Source: Rhizaria sp. SCN 62-66 | Taxonomy: Eukaryota; Rhizaria, unplaced | NCBI GenBank assembly: GCA_001724265.1 | Contig: MEDY01000157.1 | Span: forward strand, 1 to 64,000 | Length of the DNA stretch: 64,000 nt | Direction: 5' to 3' | Part shown: piece by piece, positions 44,609 to 56,377 of the stretch | Position numbering within the stretch: position 1 is the stretch's first letter | How the letters are laid out: the number at the start of each line of letters is the position of its first letter | The notes under the pieces: generated by a model | Seen by the model: the letters and a program-made list of their open reading frames with translations, nothing else | What the model was told of the DNA's origin: nothing | Databases searched by the model: none | Position numbers and translations under genes: made by a program

Positions 44609-46188
44609 ATGTCTGCCGATTCACCAAATCGTACGTATTCAATTTTGCTATCTAACGTTGCATCACCCTTATGTACCCGCTTTTCATGGCTGACCTCGCT
44701 TGGTTTCACCTTACGCCCTTCTCATGCCCCACTTTCCCCTGCTTTGTCGTCTCTATAGCGTCTCGCCAACGGCCCTGGGAGCGTTCCCAAACAATATTGA
44801 CTAACTCTACGGCTAAGACTCGAGTCTTAGTTCCCTCCGGTGTCGCCGCTGCCACCTACGGCCCCCTCCCGCCCTCCGCCGCCACCGCCGCCGCAATCGC
44901 ATCCAGCTCGACCCAGTCCGCCTCTAGCTCCAGCTCCAGCTCGAGTTTGGGTTCCGGCTCCGGTCTCGGCGCTGTCTCCTCGGCCAAGGGTGCATTTGTG
45001 GCGGCGATGCCGACGCATCTCTACAGCGACACCTTGCAGACCTCTGTCGACATCGCCCCCGTCAAGCCGGCACCTTTGACCAACAACAACAACGGCAGCA
45101 ACGGCGGCGGCAACAGCTACATGTACGACTCGGCCTCTGCGTCCTGCCCGTCATCGGCGCTGACGGACGCCTCCAGCTCTGCTCCGAGCAGTTTTCCGCT
45201 GATCGCCAACCCCGCCACGGGTGCCGGCCTAGTGTCTCCGCTAGCGCCCTTCAGCCCCAACTCTACCGCGAGCTCCGCCTCCGCGACCGCGGCTATCGGC
45301 GGCGCCGCGGGCGCGGGCTCGGTGCCGCTATCCTCGCTGCTCCCGGCACCGCCGCTGCCGCTGGCGCGCGCGCAGGCTACGGCGCACGCGCTGCAGCTCG
45401 TGCTGGGCTCGGCCTCGACGGCGCTGGCCAACGCGCTCACGGTCATCCACCAGGCCCTCACGCTGCAGACAGAGGTGACGGCGCTGCTGCGCTCGCTGTT
45501 CGTCGTCAGGGCCGCCGTTGCCGTCATTACCACGGCGGCGCGGCTTCTGCGGCGGCTGCTGCGCGGCATCGGCGCCGCCACGGGTGCTCTCTTGGGCATC
45601 GATAGTCGCACTGCGCAGTACTTGACATCATCTTCATCGTCAGCGTCGTCTAAAGGTGCATTTGAGAGCGCGTGGTCGGCCGCGAACAAGCTAAGCCGCC
45701 ACTCGAGCCCTTACAGCACTGCGCAACTGCCGTACGGCCCCGCCGGCACTTACATGGGCGCTGCGGCTTCCACTTACACCGGCGGTGCGCACGGTCACTT
45801 GGCGCGGCGCTCCGGGCTGCGGGGGCTGGTGACCGTGGGCGGCGCCGTGAAGGCGGTGGCGGCTGCGGCGGTGGTCTGGGGCTGCGTCTACGGCTGGTCG
45901 TGGCCCTCGAACCCCGGCAGCAACAACAACAACAACAGCAACAGCACTGCCGGGAGCTGTCACTTGTCTAACAGCAACGGTAGCGCACACGCTCTGACTC
46001 AGGCGAGCACTGACGCATCGACTACTGCGACTGCGAGTCTTCATATCAATGCTAGTAATGCGAGTCAGTCGAGTGCGACTGCGAGCGTTACCAATTTTAT
46101 CAGCAAGAGTAACAGTGGAGTCTTAGAGAGTGCTTGGCAAACGTCCGTTGTGAACAACAATGGCAATAAGCAGCAACATCCGAAGTAA
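44609..46188 (+). CDS. PEX13: Peroxin 13, peroxisomal import docking protein, SH3-less form
   Basis: PEX13 is part of the peroxisomal docking complex for PEX5/PEX7. Exon 1 is 44609-44630 and exon 2 is 44759-46188, joined across a 128 bp intron with donor GTACGT: 483 residues ending in TAA. The N-terminus reads SRQRPWERSQ, matching the KPWE-type signature. A central amphipathic block (LARAQATAHALQLVLGS...LLRSLFVVRAAVAVITTAARLLRRLLRGIG) lines up with the conserved PEX13 core (FQSIESIV...FALVRTIRYLYRRL in human), and a hydrophobic segment GAVKAVAAAAVVWGCVYGW follows. No SH3 domain is present after it, only an Asn/Ser-rich tail. Loss of SH3 is known in plant and trypanosome PEX13. The identification rests on order and pattern rather than high identity. 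Confidence 0.72.
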
Positions 46189-46756
46189 GCGCAGCCATGT
46201 CTGTCGCCACACTTTGTTATGACGCTCAACTGGCTACCTGCCTGTTTTATCTGTCGTTCATGATTGTGATCCAGAGACAAGATTTTACTTAATTTAAATG
46301 TTGCATTTCATTGCGAAAGTGTCGCAGAGATGGATGAAAAACATGTTTACATAGAAGATTCATTAATATTTAATACATATTTATCAACTCATCTTGAATA
46401 CGTGTTATATAGTACTCCTTGTGCGTGCTAGTGTGAATGCTGCGTCAATTCATGTGGTATGCACTGTATGTGGCTTGAGCTAGCTCTACACAGCAACAAA
46501 AATAGACAACCGACTGCTATGGCGCTTTATCAATATCTCCTTCAAAGAACCGTTATGTAACCCACGCACACCACATGATATTTTCGACGGCAGAGAAAAT
46601 GTATTATTTCAATAATGTTGTGATTGTTTCTCATCTTGTCCCTCTATTTCGTAATATGAACATGCCAGTTCGTTACTCCTCCAAACTTGACCTTTCCTCC
46701 TTCCCACAGCCACCTAGCCAGCCGCGGAGTCTGTTTCTTCCTGCGTGCTTTATTAT
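46189..46756. other. Spacer between PEX13 and CH-like gene
   Basis: A 568 bp AT-rich spacer between two genes on the same strand. Near its end TTCCTCCTTCCCACAG (to 46709) looks like an intron acceptor, followed by an in-frame TAG at 46715-46717 and then open frame to the next gene, so an upstream exon of that gene may lie here but could not be placed. Confidence 0.4.
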
Positions 46757-49700
46757 ATGAGTGCCCCCGGTTACATTCTTCCAGGCATGACTTCTTTGGT
46801 CTCATCCGACGTAGTTCTGACCCCCGGTTTGAACCCGAAGCCAGGCTACTTTCAACACCCTCGCTCCGTGTCATTCCCCACTCCCATCCCACCACCCGCG
46901 GCCCCCGTTGGCGGTCCTGGCGCTGACTCGTCCCGCGACCCCTCAGCCACGCTTTCCGCGGACGTGTACGTTGCGCCCAATTCCGCGCTCGTGCTCGGCT
47001 CACGGCCAATGACGTCTCACGGCGCCGGCAGCGGCCGCAGCGCCGCTGCGTCAACCAACGCTGCTCCTAGCGGCGCCAGCGCGTTTGTCCCGGGCCCCGC
47101 GCACAGGATTCAGGCGTGCGGGTTCACCCGGCCCCTGACCGCGCGCACGGCGACTGCTACAAAGGGCGAGCAGGCGCTCAAGGCGTCCTACAACTCTCTC
47201 GCCCCTCCGCAGACCAATAACAACCACTTCCATCCCCACGTAAGCGCTATCCCTGCTGCAAGCACTGGATCCCACGGTGTTGCGAGTGGCACGGGTACCG
47301 CCGGCTTTAGTGGCTTGGCCCACGCGTCACCGCTAGTTGCAGCGGGCGCCTTTGGCCCGCCCAAGCCCGCCACGCAGCGCCATAGTACCGAGCCGGGCGG
47401 CAGCATCAGCGCTGCCGCTCACAATAGCAATAGTGCGTCCCACAGCAGCTCACAGTCTCTGTCTGCGATGTACCCGTACTCTTCCAGCAGTACGAACGCA
47501 GCAGCGACCAGCTCGTTTGCGCAGACGGCGCGGGCCGTCTCGGAGGCGCATCACACGGTGTTGGCCGCGGCAGGCGTGAACCTGCGCGGCAACGCGGGCG
47601 CTCCCGTGAGTAGCGCTCCTGTGCCTAGCAACAGCTCAAGCGATGTTGGCACCGTGTTTGTGAGCTCGCAGTCACTAACGCACTACCCTTCTGGAGGCGC
47701 GTACAATGCCCCAGCTTCCCCCAACAAAGTCAGCGTCCATGCGGCGAGTGCGAAACTCGCCAGCTACACCCCGGGCGCTCTGGCCCGCCCCCACACCGCG
47801 AACGCGAGCGGACCGGAGACGGCAGCGCTGCTGTCAGAACTAGCACTGGCTTCGCCGTTTGCAGCGCTGCCAGCACACCCACTCTCTGCCACATTCGCCT
47901 CAGCAACAAACAATAGTAACTGCAACATTGCGGGCTTTGGAGACACTGCTCCTCAGCAGCAGCAACGCAATCTGTCTCAGTCTCAGTCGCTGTCGCGGCC
48001 GCGGACAACAACTTCTGCCGCCGGCACTCGTTACTTCAACCATAACAACAGCAAGATGCCCACTGCGAACGCTGATAAAACCAGCAGCACTGCACTGTCT
48101 CGGCCTCAGACGACTGGCCTCGGCAGCAGTCGCCTCGCCGGGACTACGACTGCAGCATCCGAGGCCAAGACTGCGAATAAGCCGGGCGGTGCGACTGTGG
48201 GCGAGTCCGCCCTTCGCCTGGGCCTCGGCGTCCCCTCGTTCTCCTGCAGCGGCCCCGCGGGCCTGCTCATCGACGCGGCCGAGTCCGCCGGGTTGAGCAC
48301 CGGGATGCTGCTGTCGTCGTACCTCAGGGGGGCGGACGGAAGTCAAGCCGCTAACGATCCGGAACGCGAGGGACACCACTTAGACCCGGTCGATGTAAGT
48401 ACCCCCTTAGAGGGCGCGAGCACCATCCGCGAGCCCGACGTCGCTGCGACCACGCCGAGCAACGGCGCCAACGGCTCTGCAGCCGCCGCTGCCGCTGCGC
48501 ACAGTCACCTGTTCCCGCTCTCCGCTGCTGCTGTGGCCGCTTCCGTCACTGCGCCCTATCGCCCGCTGTCGCATGCGAACCACCACAAACGCTTTTTCAC
48601 GCACACGTACAACAACACGAACAACACAAACGTCTTCAATCCCAGCGATAGTGGTATCAACGACGCGACTGCGCCCAGCCAGTCTGCGGCCGCTGGCCTC
48701 GTGCTTTCCGCCCACGGCCACGCCGTCCGCGCGCCCCGCTACCCCTCGGCCGCCGCGGCCAACGCCGCCGCCGCCGCGGCCTCCTCCGCCGCCGCCACTG
48801 CGAGCCTGCTACTGACGCCCGCGCCCGCGGCCGTGGCGAGAGCGCCGGCAGGGCTCTCGGTCTCCGGCGCCGGACGCAGCGGCGGCGCTGGCCTGGGCGG
48901 GCAGCAGTCGCTTGCAAGCGAACTATCGCTGTCGATCGCGATGCTCCACGCTCTCCTGGGCAAGTCTGACCCCAGTTTGACTGCAGCGGCGTCTACACCC
49001 GCGTTGACGGCGCCGCTAGCGAGCTCGCTCTCGGGATTTGTGTCTCCGTTGCTTGCGTTGGAGGCCCAGTTGAGCGAGATCCTTGACTCGGACGTGCGTT
49101 CGCGCGAGATTTCGGCGCGCGTGCAGTCGTTTGCGCACGCCACAGGCCAGGGCAGCGAGACTGTGCTGGCTAATCTGGTCACAAAGTTCAGTCAATACTA
49201 CAACAAACACTTCTCGACTCACAACAGCACGAACACAAGCAAGCCCGGACCTATCACCCATGGAGCTACTGCTGAGCAGAAGCAGCAGTCTGACCAAGAG
49301 GGCAAGAGCAGCAGCGACCGCGACAACAGCACTGTCCTGACTGTTCACAGTGACCCGGCTAATGCGACCAAACCGGTTCCGCCCCCGATACCCCCGCCGG
49401 CGCCGTCGACGTTCCACACCATGGCGCTGGCCTGCCTTGCCGCGCCCGCCGTCGCCGCCCTGCGCGCCCACCTGCCGCCCGCCCACAGCCGCCGGCTCCT
49501 CGGCCTCTGGCGGCGCGTGCTGCGCGGTGTGTTTTGCGTCGGCAGCGACCGGGCGCTGCGGTGGGCGCTGGCCGAGTCCGCCGCCACGGCCGCCGCGGTC
49601 GCTGCGGCGGGCAGGGCGACTGTGGGCAGCGGTAAGGGAGGCTACGGCGGCGGCGGCGGCGGCGGCGCGGCGACGAATGCGGCGGCGGCGGTGGCGACTG

Positions 49701-52700
49701 AGGCGGTCGCAACCGCCGTTGCCGAGGCTGGCCACGTGCTGCTCGAGAGCGTTGGCCGCCTCAGTGACCATAGCAGCAGCAAGGGCCGCGTTGATGCTCA
49801 TAATGAAGACGGAGACAACGCCGATGGTGACGGTGATGGCAAGGATAACAACGATGACGATCAAAGTGATGTGGAGGACTTCAAGGCCGAAGTTTGCGTT
49901 GTTCCGCGTGCAACCATTGTGCATTCGCTGCTCGCAAAACTCTTTCCCCAGTCACTCTCCAACAACCACAGCGCTGACAGTGACGACGAGAGCTTTGGCG
50001 GTAGCAGCTGCGACAACACCAGCGCGTTGTCGCTGCACACCGCGCGCTCGCTCTCTGTGCCGGCCCGCGCCCGCCTCGCTGCAGCACTCCCGGCCGCCGC
50101 GCTCACGCAGGCCGCGATTTTCCGCTCCTGGCTGGCGCTTACCCGCCTCGCTCGCCGCCGCCGCCGCGCAGTGGCGACGCTGCACCCGCGGCCTGCGCTG
50201 CGGCGCTCCGTGCAGTCTGCCTTCGCGCTGTGGCGCCGCGAGACGCAGCGCGCGCGCACGCTGCGCGGCCTGACTTCAGAGCTCGCGGGGCTCGCCAGAG
50301 GGGTCGCGGCCGAGGCGGCAGAGCTGGCGGCCAAGGAGCACGAGAACGACATGCTGTCACAGCAGCTGCTCGGGCTGCAGCGGGAGGTCGCGGCCACGCA
50401 GCGGCGTCTGCTTGAGGCCGCCGACCAGAAGGACGTCTTCACCGACGAGGCCGTCGCGGCGGTGCTCGCCACCACGACGGCGACGGTGCTCTTGGCGCTC
50501 GAGGTGCCCGTCGCTGTGGACGTGCACGCTCTGGCGCCCGCCTTCGCGACGCACGTTGACCCGGCGGCCGTCACTGACCGCATTCTGGCAGAGCTTCCAC
50601 TGCTCAGTGCATCGGCGCACGCAAACATTGGCAACAACACTGCAGGTCCCGCGTCAAGCACCAACGGGGCTGCGGGTAGCCAGAGCGTCAGTATGAGTGT
50701 GCGTGATCGTTTGTTGGTCAAACTTGCGCAGCGCCACAGCGACGAAGAGCAAACTGAGCTCTCTTGCGCTGCCACTGTTCTGCGTATGCCGTTGCCGCGG
50801 CTGCTGGGCTCTTGGTTAGCGACGATCGCCGACGCTGTCGCTCGCAGCTCCACGTCATCATCCACAGCCACTTTCTCGATGGCATCGCAACAGCAGCAGC
50901 AGCAGGCTAAGATGTCCAAATCAAACGCTGGCCCTAGCTCGGGCCCCAGCCCCGCGATCACCGGCGGCGTGTGCTTTGACGCCCCCGTCGGCCATGTATC
51001 GGCCTGGGCCAGCGCGCGCGCGCCCCCAAGCCACAGCGCAACGCGCGCGGGTGCCGCGGCAACGACCACGGGCGCGTCCGCGGCGCACGCTGCCGCCGTC
51101 GCGGCCGCAGCGGCCCGCGGCGCTGTCGCAGTCACTCAGGTCTCGCTCACTGGCTCCAGCAACAGCAGTGCAAGCGCCGCCTCTGCAACGAGCGCGAGTG
51201 TGGGTGGCACTGGCGAAGCTGCGGCGGCTGCGGCGTGGGCAGGACTCAGTCCGCTGGAGCTCGCTGGCGCTGTCAGCGACGGCTGGCTGTACCTCTGCAT
51301 TCTCCGCCTTCTGTGCCCCCCGTCACTGACTACGAACAGCGGCAGCACTGGTGCAGGCAACATGGCCGGTCTCAGTAGCAGTTATGGTGGTGCCGCTGCG
51401 AGCGCGAGTGGCAACGCTGTGGACAGGGATCGCGCACGTATCGCGGCCGTGCTGTCTGCGATGAACAGCCTCGGCGTGCCGTTGCCCTGGGCTTCGGTCG
51501 ACGCCTTCATTGCGGACGCGGTGGCTATCGACCGCGTTTCGCCCGTGGGCCGCGGCCGGGGCAGCGGCGGGCTCAGCGGCAGCGGGCTAAGCGGCCGCGG
51601 TGGCAAGGGGACGCGCGGCGGCGGTGTGAGCGGCAGCTTGTTTTACCCGTCGACGATTAGCCCGTACACCAGCAGCACCGGCGCGGGCGGCAGCAGCCAG
51701 TACAGCAGCACCAGCGCCGGGATCGGCGGCGGCGCGCACAGCTACGGCGGCTACCACACGTTCGACAAGACCGCAGCGTACCTTTCCGGCGGTAAGCCGA
51801 AGCGCAACCACAACGGCGGCGGCGGCGACAACTACGATGATGAGACCGACAACGACGAGGGCGCGATGAACAGCGAGGACGAGGACGAATACCAGGACAA
51901 CGACGACGACGACGCCAACGACCAGGACGCGTTTTTGCGCTCTGTCACCGATCCCAAGGGTGCGCTGACGCCGAGCAGCGGCGGCGCCGCCTCTGCTCAC
52001 GGGTTTAAAGGGGGCATGAAGACGCACTCGCTCGCGCTGAGCCTCGAGGTAAGCGCTAACGCTCGCGGTGGCTCTAAGGGTTCCGCTTCAGCTAAGTCGG
52101 CTAAGGGCAAGTCTAAGGGCGCTGCGAATGCTAGCGCAAACGCCTCAACTAGCTTTGGGGGCGACAACAGTGCAACCGCCATTGCAAGCACTTATCTCAA
52201 CAATCTCCACAACAACGGCAGTATGAACTCGCCCACTGCCGGCAACAGCAGCGCCAGCTGGCTGTCCCCATCCGAGGGCAAGGCTGCCGCGGCGCACTCG
52301 GCGATGCTGCGGCATTTTTCGGTCCTATGCTCGCTGTTCTCGCTCTTCCCTTCTATGCCCAACCATCTCTCACAGTCGCAACTGCAGTCGGGCAGCGGCA
52401 GTGCCAGCGGCAGTCGCCGCGGTAGCATCGCCGGCGCTGCTGCTGGCTCGAGCTTCACTGGCAGTGCCGGCGGCAGTCTCGGTGTGGGCGTGCCGACGGT
52501 GTCGTATTGCCTCAGCACCGCTGCCCACGGTCACCCCGCACACGGTCACTCCCGCACTAACAGCGACGTTGACACTGGCGCCGGGCCGAGCCCGAGCCCG
52601 ACTGGCGCCAGCGCTGGCGGCAACGCCCCTGCGTGCCCGCTCACGGTCACCGTGTGTGCGCCCCACTCGACGTCGATCATGGTCACCACGAGCTCGCAAA

Positions 52701-55700
52701 ACACAGTGAGCCCCGGTAGAAACAACAGTGTGCAGACTGCGTGCCTGAACGCGCTGGTGACGTTGTGGCAACTTGAAAAGGAATTTGCGTCTTGGGTCAC
52801 CCACGACGGACGTCTGAACGGCGCTCTGCCCACCGCACTGTACAACGACAACACTGAGCAGGCGCAGTCACCGTTGGCGACGGCCACGACTGCGTTGGAG
52901 AGTTACACCAGCGCTCTTGCTGGCCCATTGGGGCCGCTGACGAGTTCTTTCTTGCCTTCATTACTTGCTGACCTTGACGACAACAAGCACTCCGACGGAT
53001 CCAAGGGCTTTGTCGCCGAGAAGGCTTTGAGCATCAACAACATGAATGCGACCAGTGGTGCTGCAAACAGTGCGAATAACCCCGCTACCCCCGTCACCGC
53101 GGTTGCCTCGTTCCCCGTCTGGCTGCGCGGCCGCAAGGCCGCTCTGGCGCGCGCGCTTCCTGCCCTTGCTCTCAACAACACGAGCGCGAACACGACTGCT
53201 AACAACGCAGCTGCGACTGCCGCGAGCGCTGCTGTTGTTGCTTCCGCTGTCGCTGCTGCTAGCTGCACTGTTGCCCCGCCGACCGGCCTTATCTTAGCAT
53301 TCCCGGACAACAGCAACGCCAACAATAGCAACACCTCGAGCTCAAGTGGTGCTAAGTCGGCTTCTTCGGGATCACAGTCTCCTTCCGCTGCTCACGGTCA
53401 GTCCTCGCTTCCCTCCGGCGCAGTCCCCTTACCCGTCCCAAATACCCCTTACAATCTCAGTGCCCCCTCGCAGTCCCCCGCTGCGCACACGGTGCCGCCG
53501 CAGTGGCTCTCCCGGCTCTGGGCTTGCCTGGTCGCCATCGACGTCACGGTGCACCGCGCGCGGCGCCGCTACAGCGCCCAGTGCGCGCTGCTCGACCGCG
53601 TACAGGCCGCGCACCGCACCATCCTCACGCAGCTCGCGCTTTCCGCGTCGCTCAACAGCGGCAACGCCAGCGGGCTCGGCGGCGGCAACGGTGCGAACGC
53701 CGCGGCGGGCGCGGCGCTGGGCATGCCTCTGTCGACCGCGGCCGAGAAGTTCGCCTTCGAGCTGCCCCCGATGACAAGCACCGCGCACGGCCACTTCAGC
53801 TCCACAGGCACCGGCGCCTCCGCCGCCGCCGCCAGCGTCAGCGGCGCCCTGGCCGGCGGCGTGTCGCGCGCGCGCTGTCTGTCGCAGGTGCCGGCGCGCT
53901 CGCTAGCGGCGTGGCCGCCGCTGCGCACGCTGCCGCTGTCGCGCGTGCTCGACCTCGTGCAGTCGTCCCCCAAGCCCGCGGTCGACCTCGCGAGGTACGA
54001 TCTGACTTCATTATTCCGATGTGATTTGAGATCGATTATGTGTTTACTGTGTATAATTTCTTTCGAAACGTATTCTCTACTATTCTCACTTTTGTCGTTT
54101 GGTTGTTTTCACTTTGCTTGCGTACTGTAGGTTATCATCCGTTGCTGGTAGGTTTGCGAGTGTGCTTTCTGAAGTCTACTGGGGCTACGTAGCCAAGGGC
54201 TGGGAGCGTGTCATCCTTGCTGCCAACAACCCTAATGGGGGCAACAATGGCATGAACGCTCTCAACAACAGCAACAGCGGTAGCCCATATCAATTGACGC
54301 ATAGCAACAGCGTTGGCGTTGGCGTCAGCGCATTCCACATCCCGCCGAGTACCATTGTCCAGGCAGCTACGATCGCTCCCAACAGCAACAACTCGACCGC
54401 CAGCGCTCACGGCAGTAGCAGCCTGAACAAGGTTAGGTTTGGCCTGCCCTACGAAGGGCTGCTAGCGCTTGCTGTTGACGCGCGTATCATCAAGCAGCAA
54501 CATGCGTTCGGGGGCTTGACTTCGAGCAGCACCAACAGTAACACCTTCGCTCAGTCCACGCTGTTCGCGTCCACTTTTGGCAGCAATCGCAACGCCCTCA
54601 ACGCCGCTGCTGTCGGTGGTGGCAACATAATGAGCACTGTTACTGGCGGCGTTGTCGGCAGTGTTTGCGGCGTCGGCGGCGCCTTGCCCACTCCGACCAA
54701 CGACGGATCGCTCTCGCCCTTCGTCATCACTCAAGCTGCCGCGAACAACACCAGCAACAACAACGCAAACGGCAGCGCGCCTCTGAGTCCGACTGCAGGC
54801 CACGCCACCAGCGGCGGCGGTCTCTCCGCGCGGGGCGGCAGCGCCAACGGGGCCGCGAGCCCCCGTTCGGTCCGCTTCAACCTCGGCAACAATAGCAGTG
54901 CGGCGAACACTCCCAGCAAGAAACCGCAGCAGCATCACCTCCAGCAGCAACTGCATCAACAGGCTGGCGCGTTCCGGCCGTCGTCCCCAGCAGCGGCAGC
55001 GTCTCCGTTCTCGTTCGCGAGCTTCGCGGACCCCACGCCGGCGGCCGCGGCCCCCGCAATTGACGTGACACTCTTGCCGCACGTGTTCTCGGCCGTCGAC
55101 CCCACCCTCGCTCCGTCGTCGTCCTCCAAATACGCGCAGCAGAATCTCAGCGCCCCTTACAGCATCCCCTTGGATGGCACCCCGTTCTCGTACGACTCGC
55201 TCCCGCAACTCTCCTTCATCGCCTTTGTCGAGGGCCTGATTCGCCTCGCCTGCGCACTGCGGCCGTGGGTCGCCTTCGGCACCCGCGGCCCCTCTGCGGC
55301 TGCGGCTGCCCAGGCCAACGGCAGCGGCAACGGCCAGTACCCGGAACCGCTGGCCTCGGTCCGCCCCGGCTCTGGCCTCGGCGACGTCTCTTACAGCAGC
55401 GGCAACGGCAGCGGATACAGCGTTTCGGGCGAGAACAGCGGCGGCGCGGTGCTGGCGACTGGCGTCGCGGAGGCCTTCTTCGCGTTCCTGTCGACTGACC
55501 TGCTGCCCCGGGCGACGCGGCTCAGCTCGCGGGCCCTCACCGCGGCCACCGCGGCGCCCGCCGTGGCCGCAGTGCTGGGCGGCAGCCAGCAGGCGACAGT
55601 GGGCAGCGTGTTCGAGACCGCGGCCGAGTCGGCGCGGATCCAGATCTCGCCCACCAGCTACAATGACATCAGCAACAACAGCAACTGGGTGCAGTTCAAG

Positions 55701-56147
55701 TATATCTCACTTCCTGGCTTCCTGAAGCTGCTCCAAGCTGCTGGCTTGCTTTCCAACGGCACTGGGGGCGCTAACGCATCCAGTAACGCAGGGTTTGGCT
55801 TTGGCAATGGGACGAACCGTATGGGGCCGTCGGTGACCGGAGGCGGCTTGTTTTCCCTCGCGGCCACGACCCCAGTCTCGCTGTCCCCGTCCGCGCCGCT
55901 CAAGGTGTGCCCGCTGACCGAGGCCGCGGCCGTGGGGCTGTACCTGCGCGCGCTGCAGCTCCCGCTCGACGGCTCGCGGCCGCCGATGCTGGTGCGCGCC
56001 ACGTTCCCGCCGCTGCTCTGCGCCATCGCCGAGGCCGTGATGCCGGACCCGTTCCAGGCGCTCGCGAACAAGCTCGAGACGCTGCTCGTCGCGCACCTTA
56101 TGCCCGTTGTTGTCGGTGCACAACAGCAACAGGGGCAGCAGCGGTAA
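46757..56147 (+). CDS. Giant low-complexity protein with a divergent CH-like domain
   Basis: Exon 1 is 46757-53994 and exon 2 is 54131-56147 (136 bp intron, donor GTACGA, phase 2): 3084 residues ending in TAA. I do not recognise the gene. The N-terminal 450 residues carry at least five spaced RPxT words (RPMT, RPLT, RPHT, RPRT, RPQT). Residues about 1130-1220 are helical, rich in Leu, Arg and Glu, and may form a coiled coil (GLQREVAATQRRLLEAADQK). Residues about 1350-1590 resemble a divergent calponin-homology fold interrupted by inserts: LGSWLATIADAV, AGAVSDGWLYLCILRLLCP, RIAAVLSAMNSLGVP. The C-terminal exon has two FhxFhxxhhRhA-like helices (LSFIAFVEGLIRLA; ATFPPLLCAIAEAV), a pattern seen in EF-hand-like parts of ciliary proteins. 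CH plus coiled coil suggests a cytoskeletal role, as inference. The start is uncertain: ATG 46757 has a weak context and GGCATGA at 46790 is an alternative. Confidence 0.55.
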
Positions 56148-56377
56148 GAACACTTGCGCAGACCCTGTGACTCGGCTCACCAGTGTGTGGTGACCATGGT
56201 GACGCGAGAGAAGCGACGAACTAGATACCAGAGCGCAGATCGTAAATGTGTGACGGTGGATGACCGTCAGAGTTATAATAGTTCATATATTCGATTACAT
56301 ACATACCTAATCTTTATTTTCACTTAATTATACGCTCTAACATGCTGTTTTAGAACTGAAACACGATATTCTAAAGG
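56148..56377. other. Spacer before the cytochrome b5 fusion gene
   Basis: A 230 bp AT-rich spacer between tandem genes on the plus strand. It should hold the 3' end of one and the promoter of the next; no element is recognisable. Confidence 0.4.
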
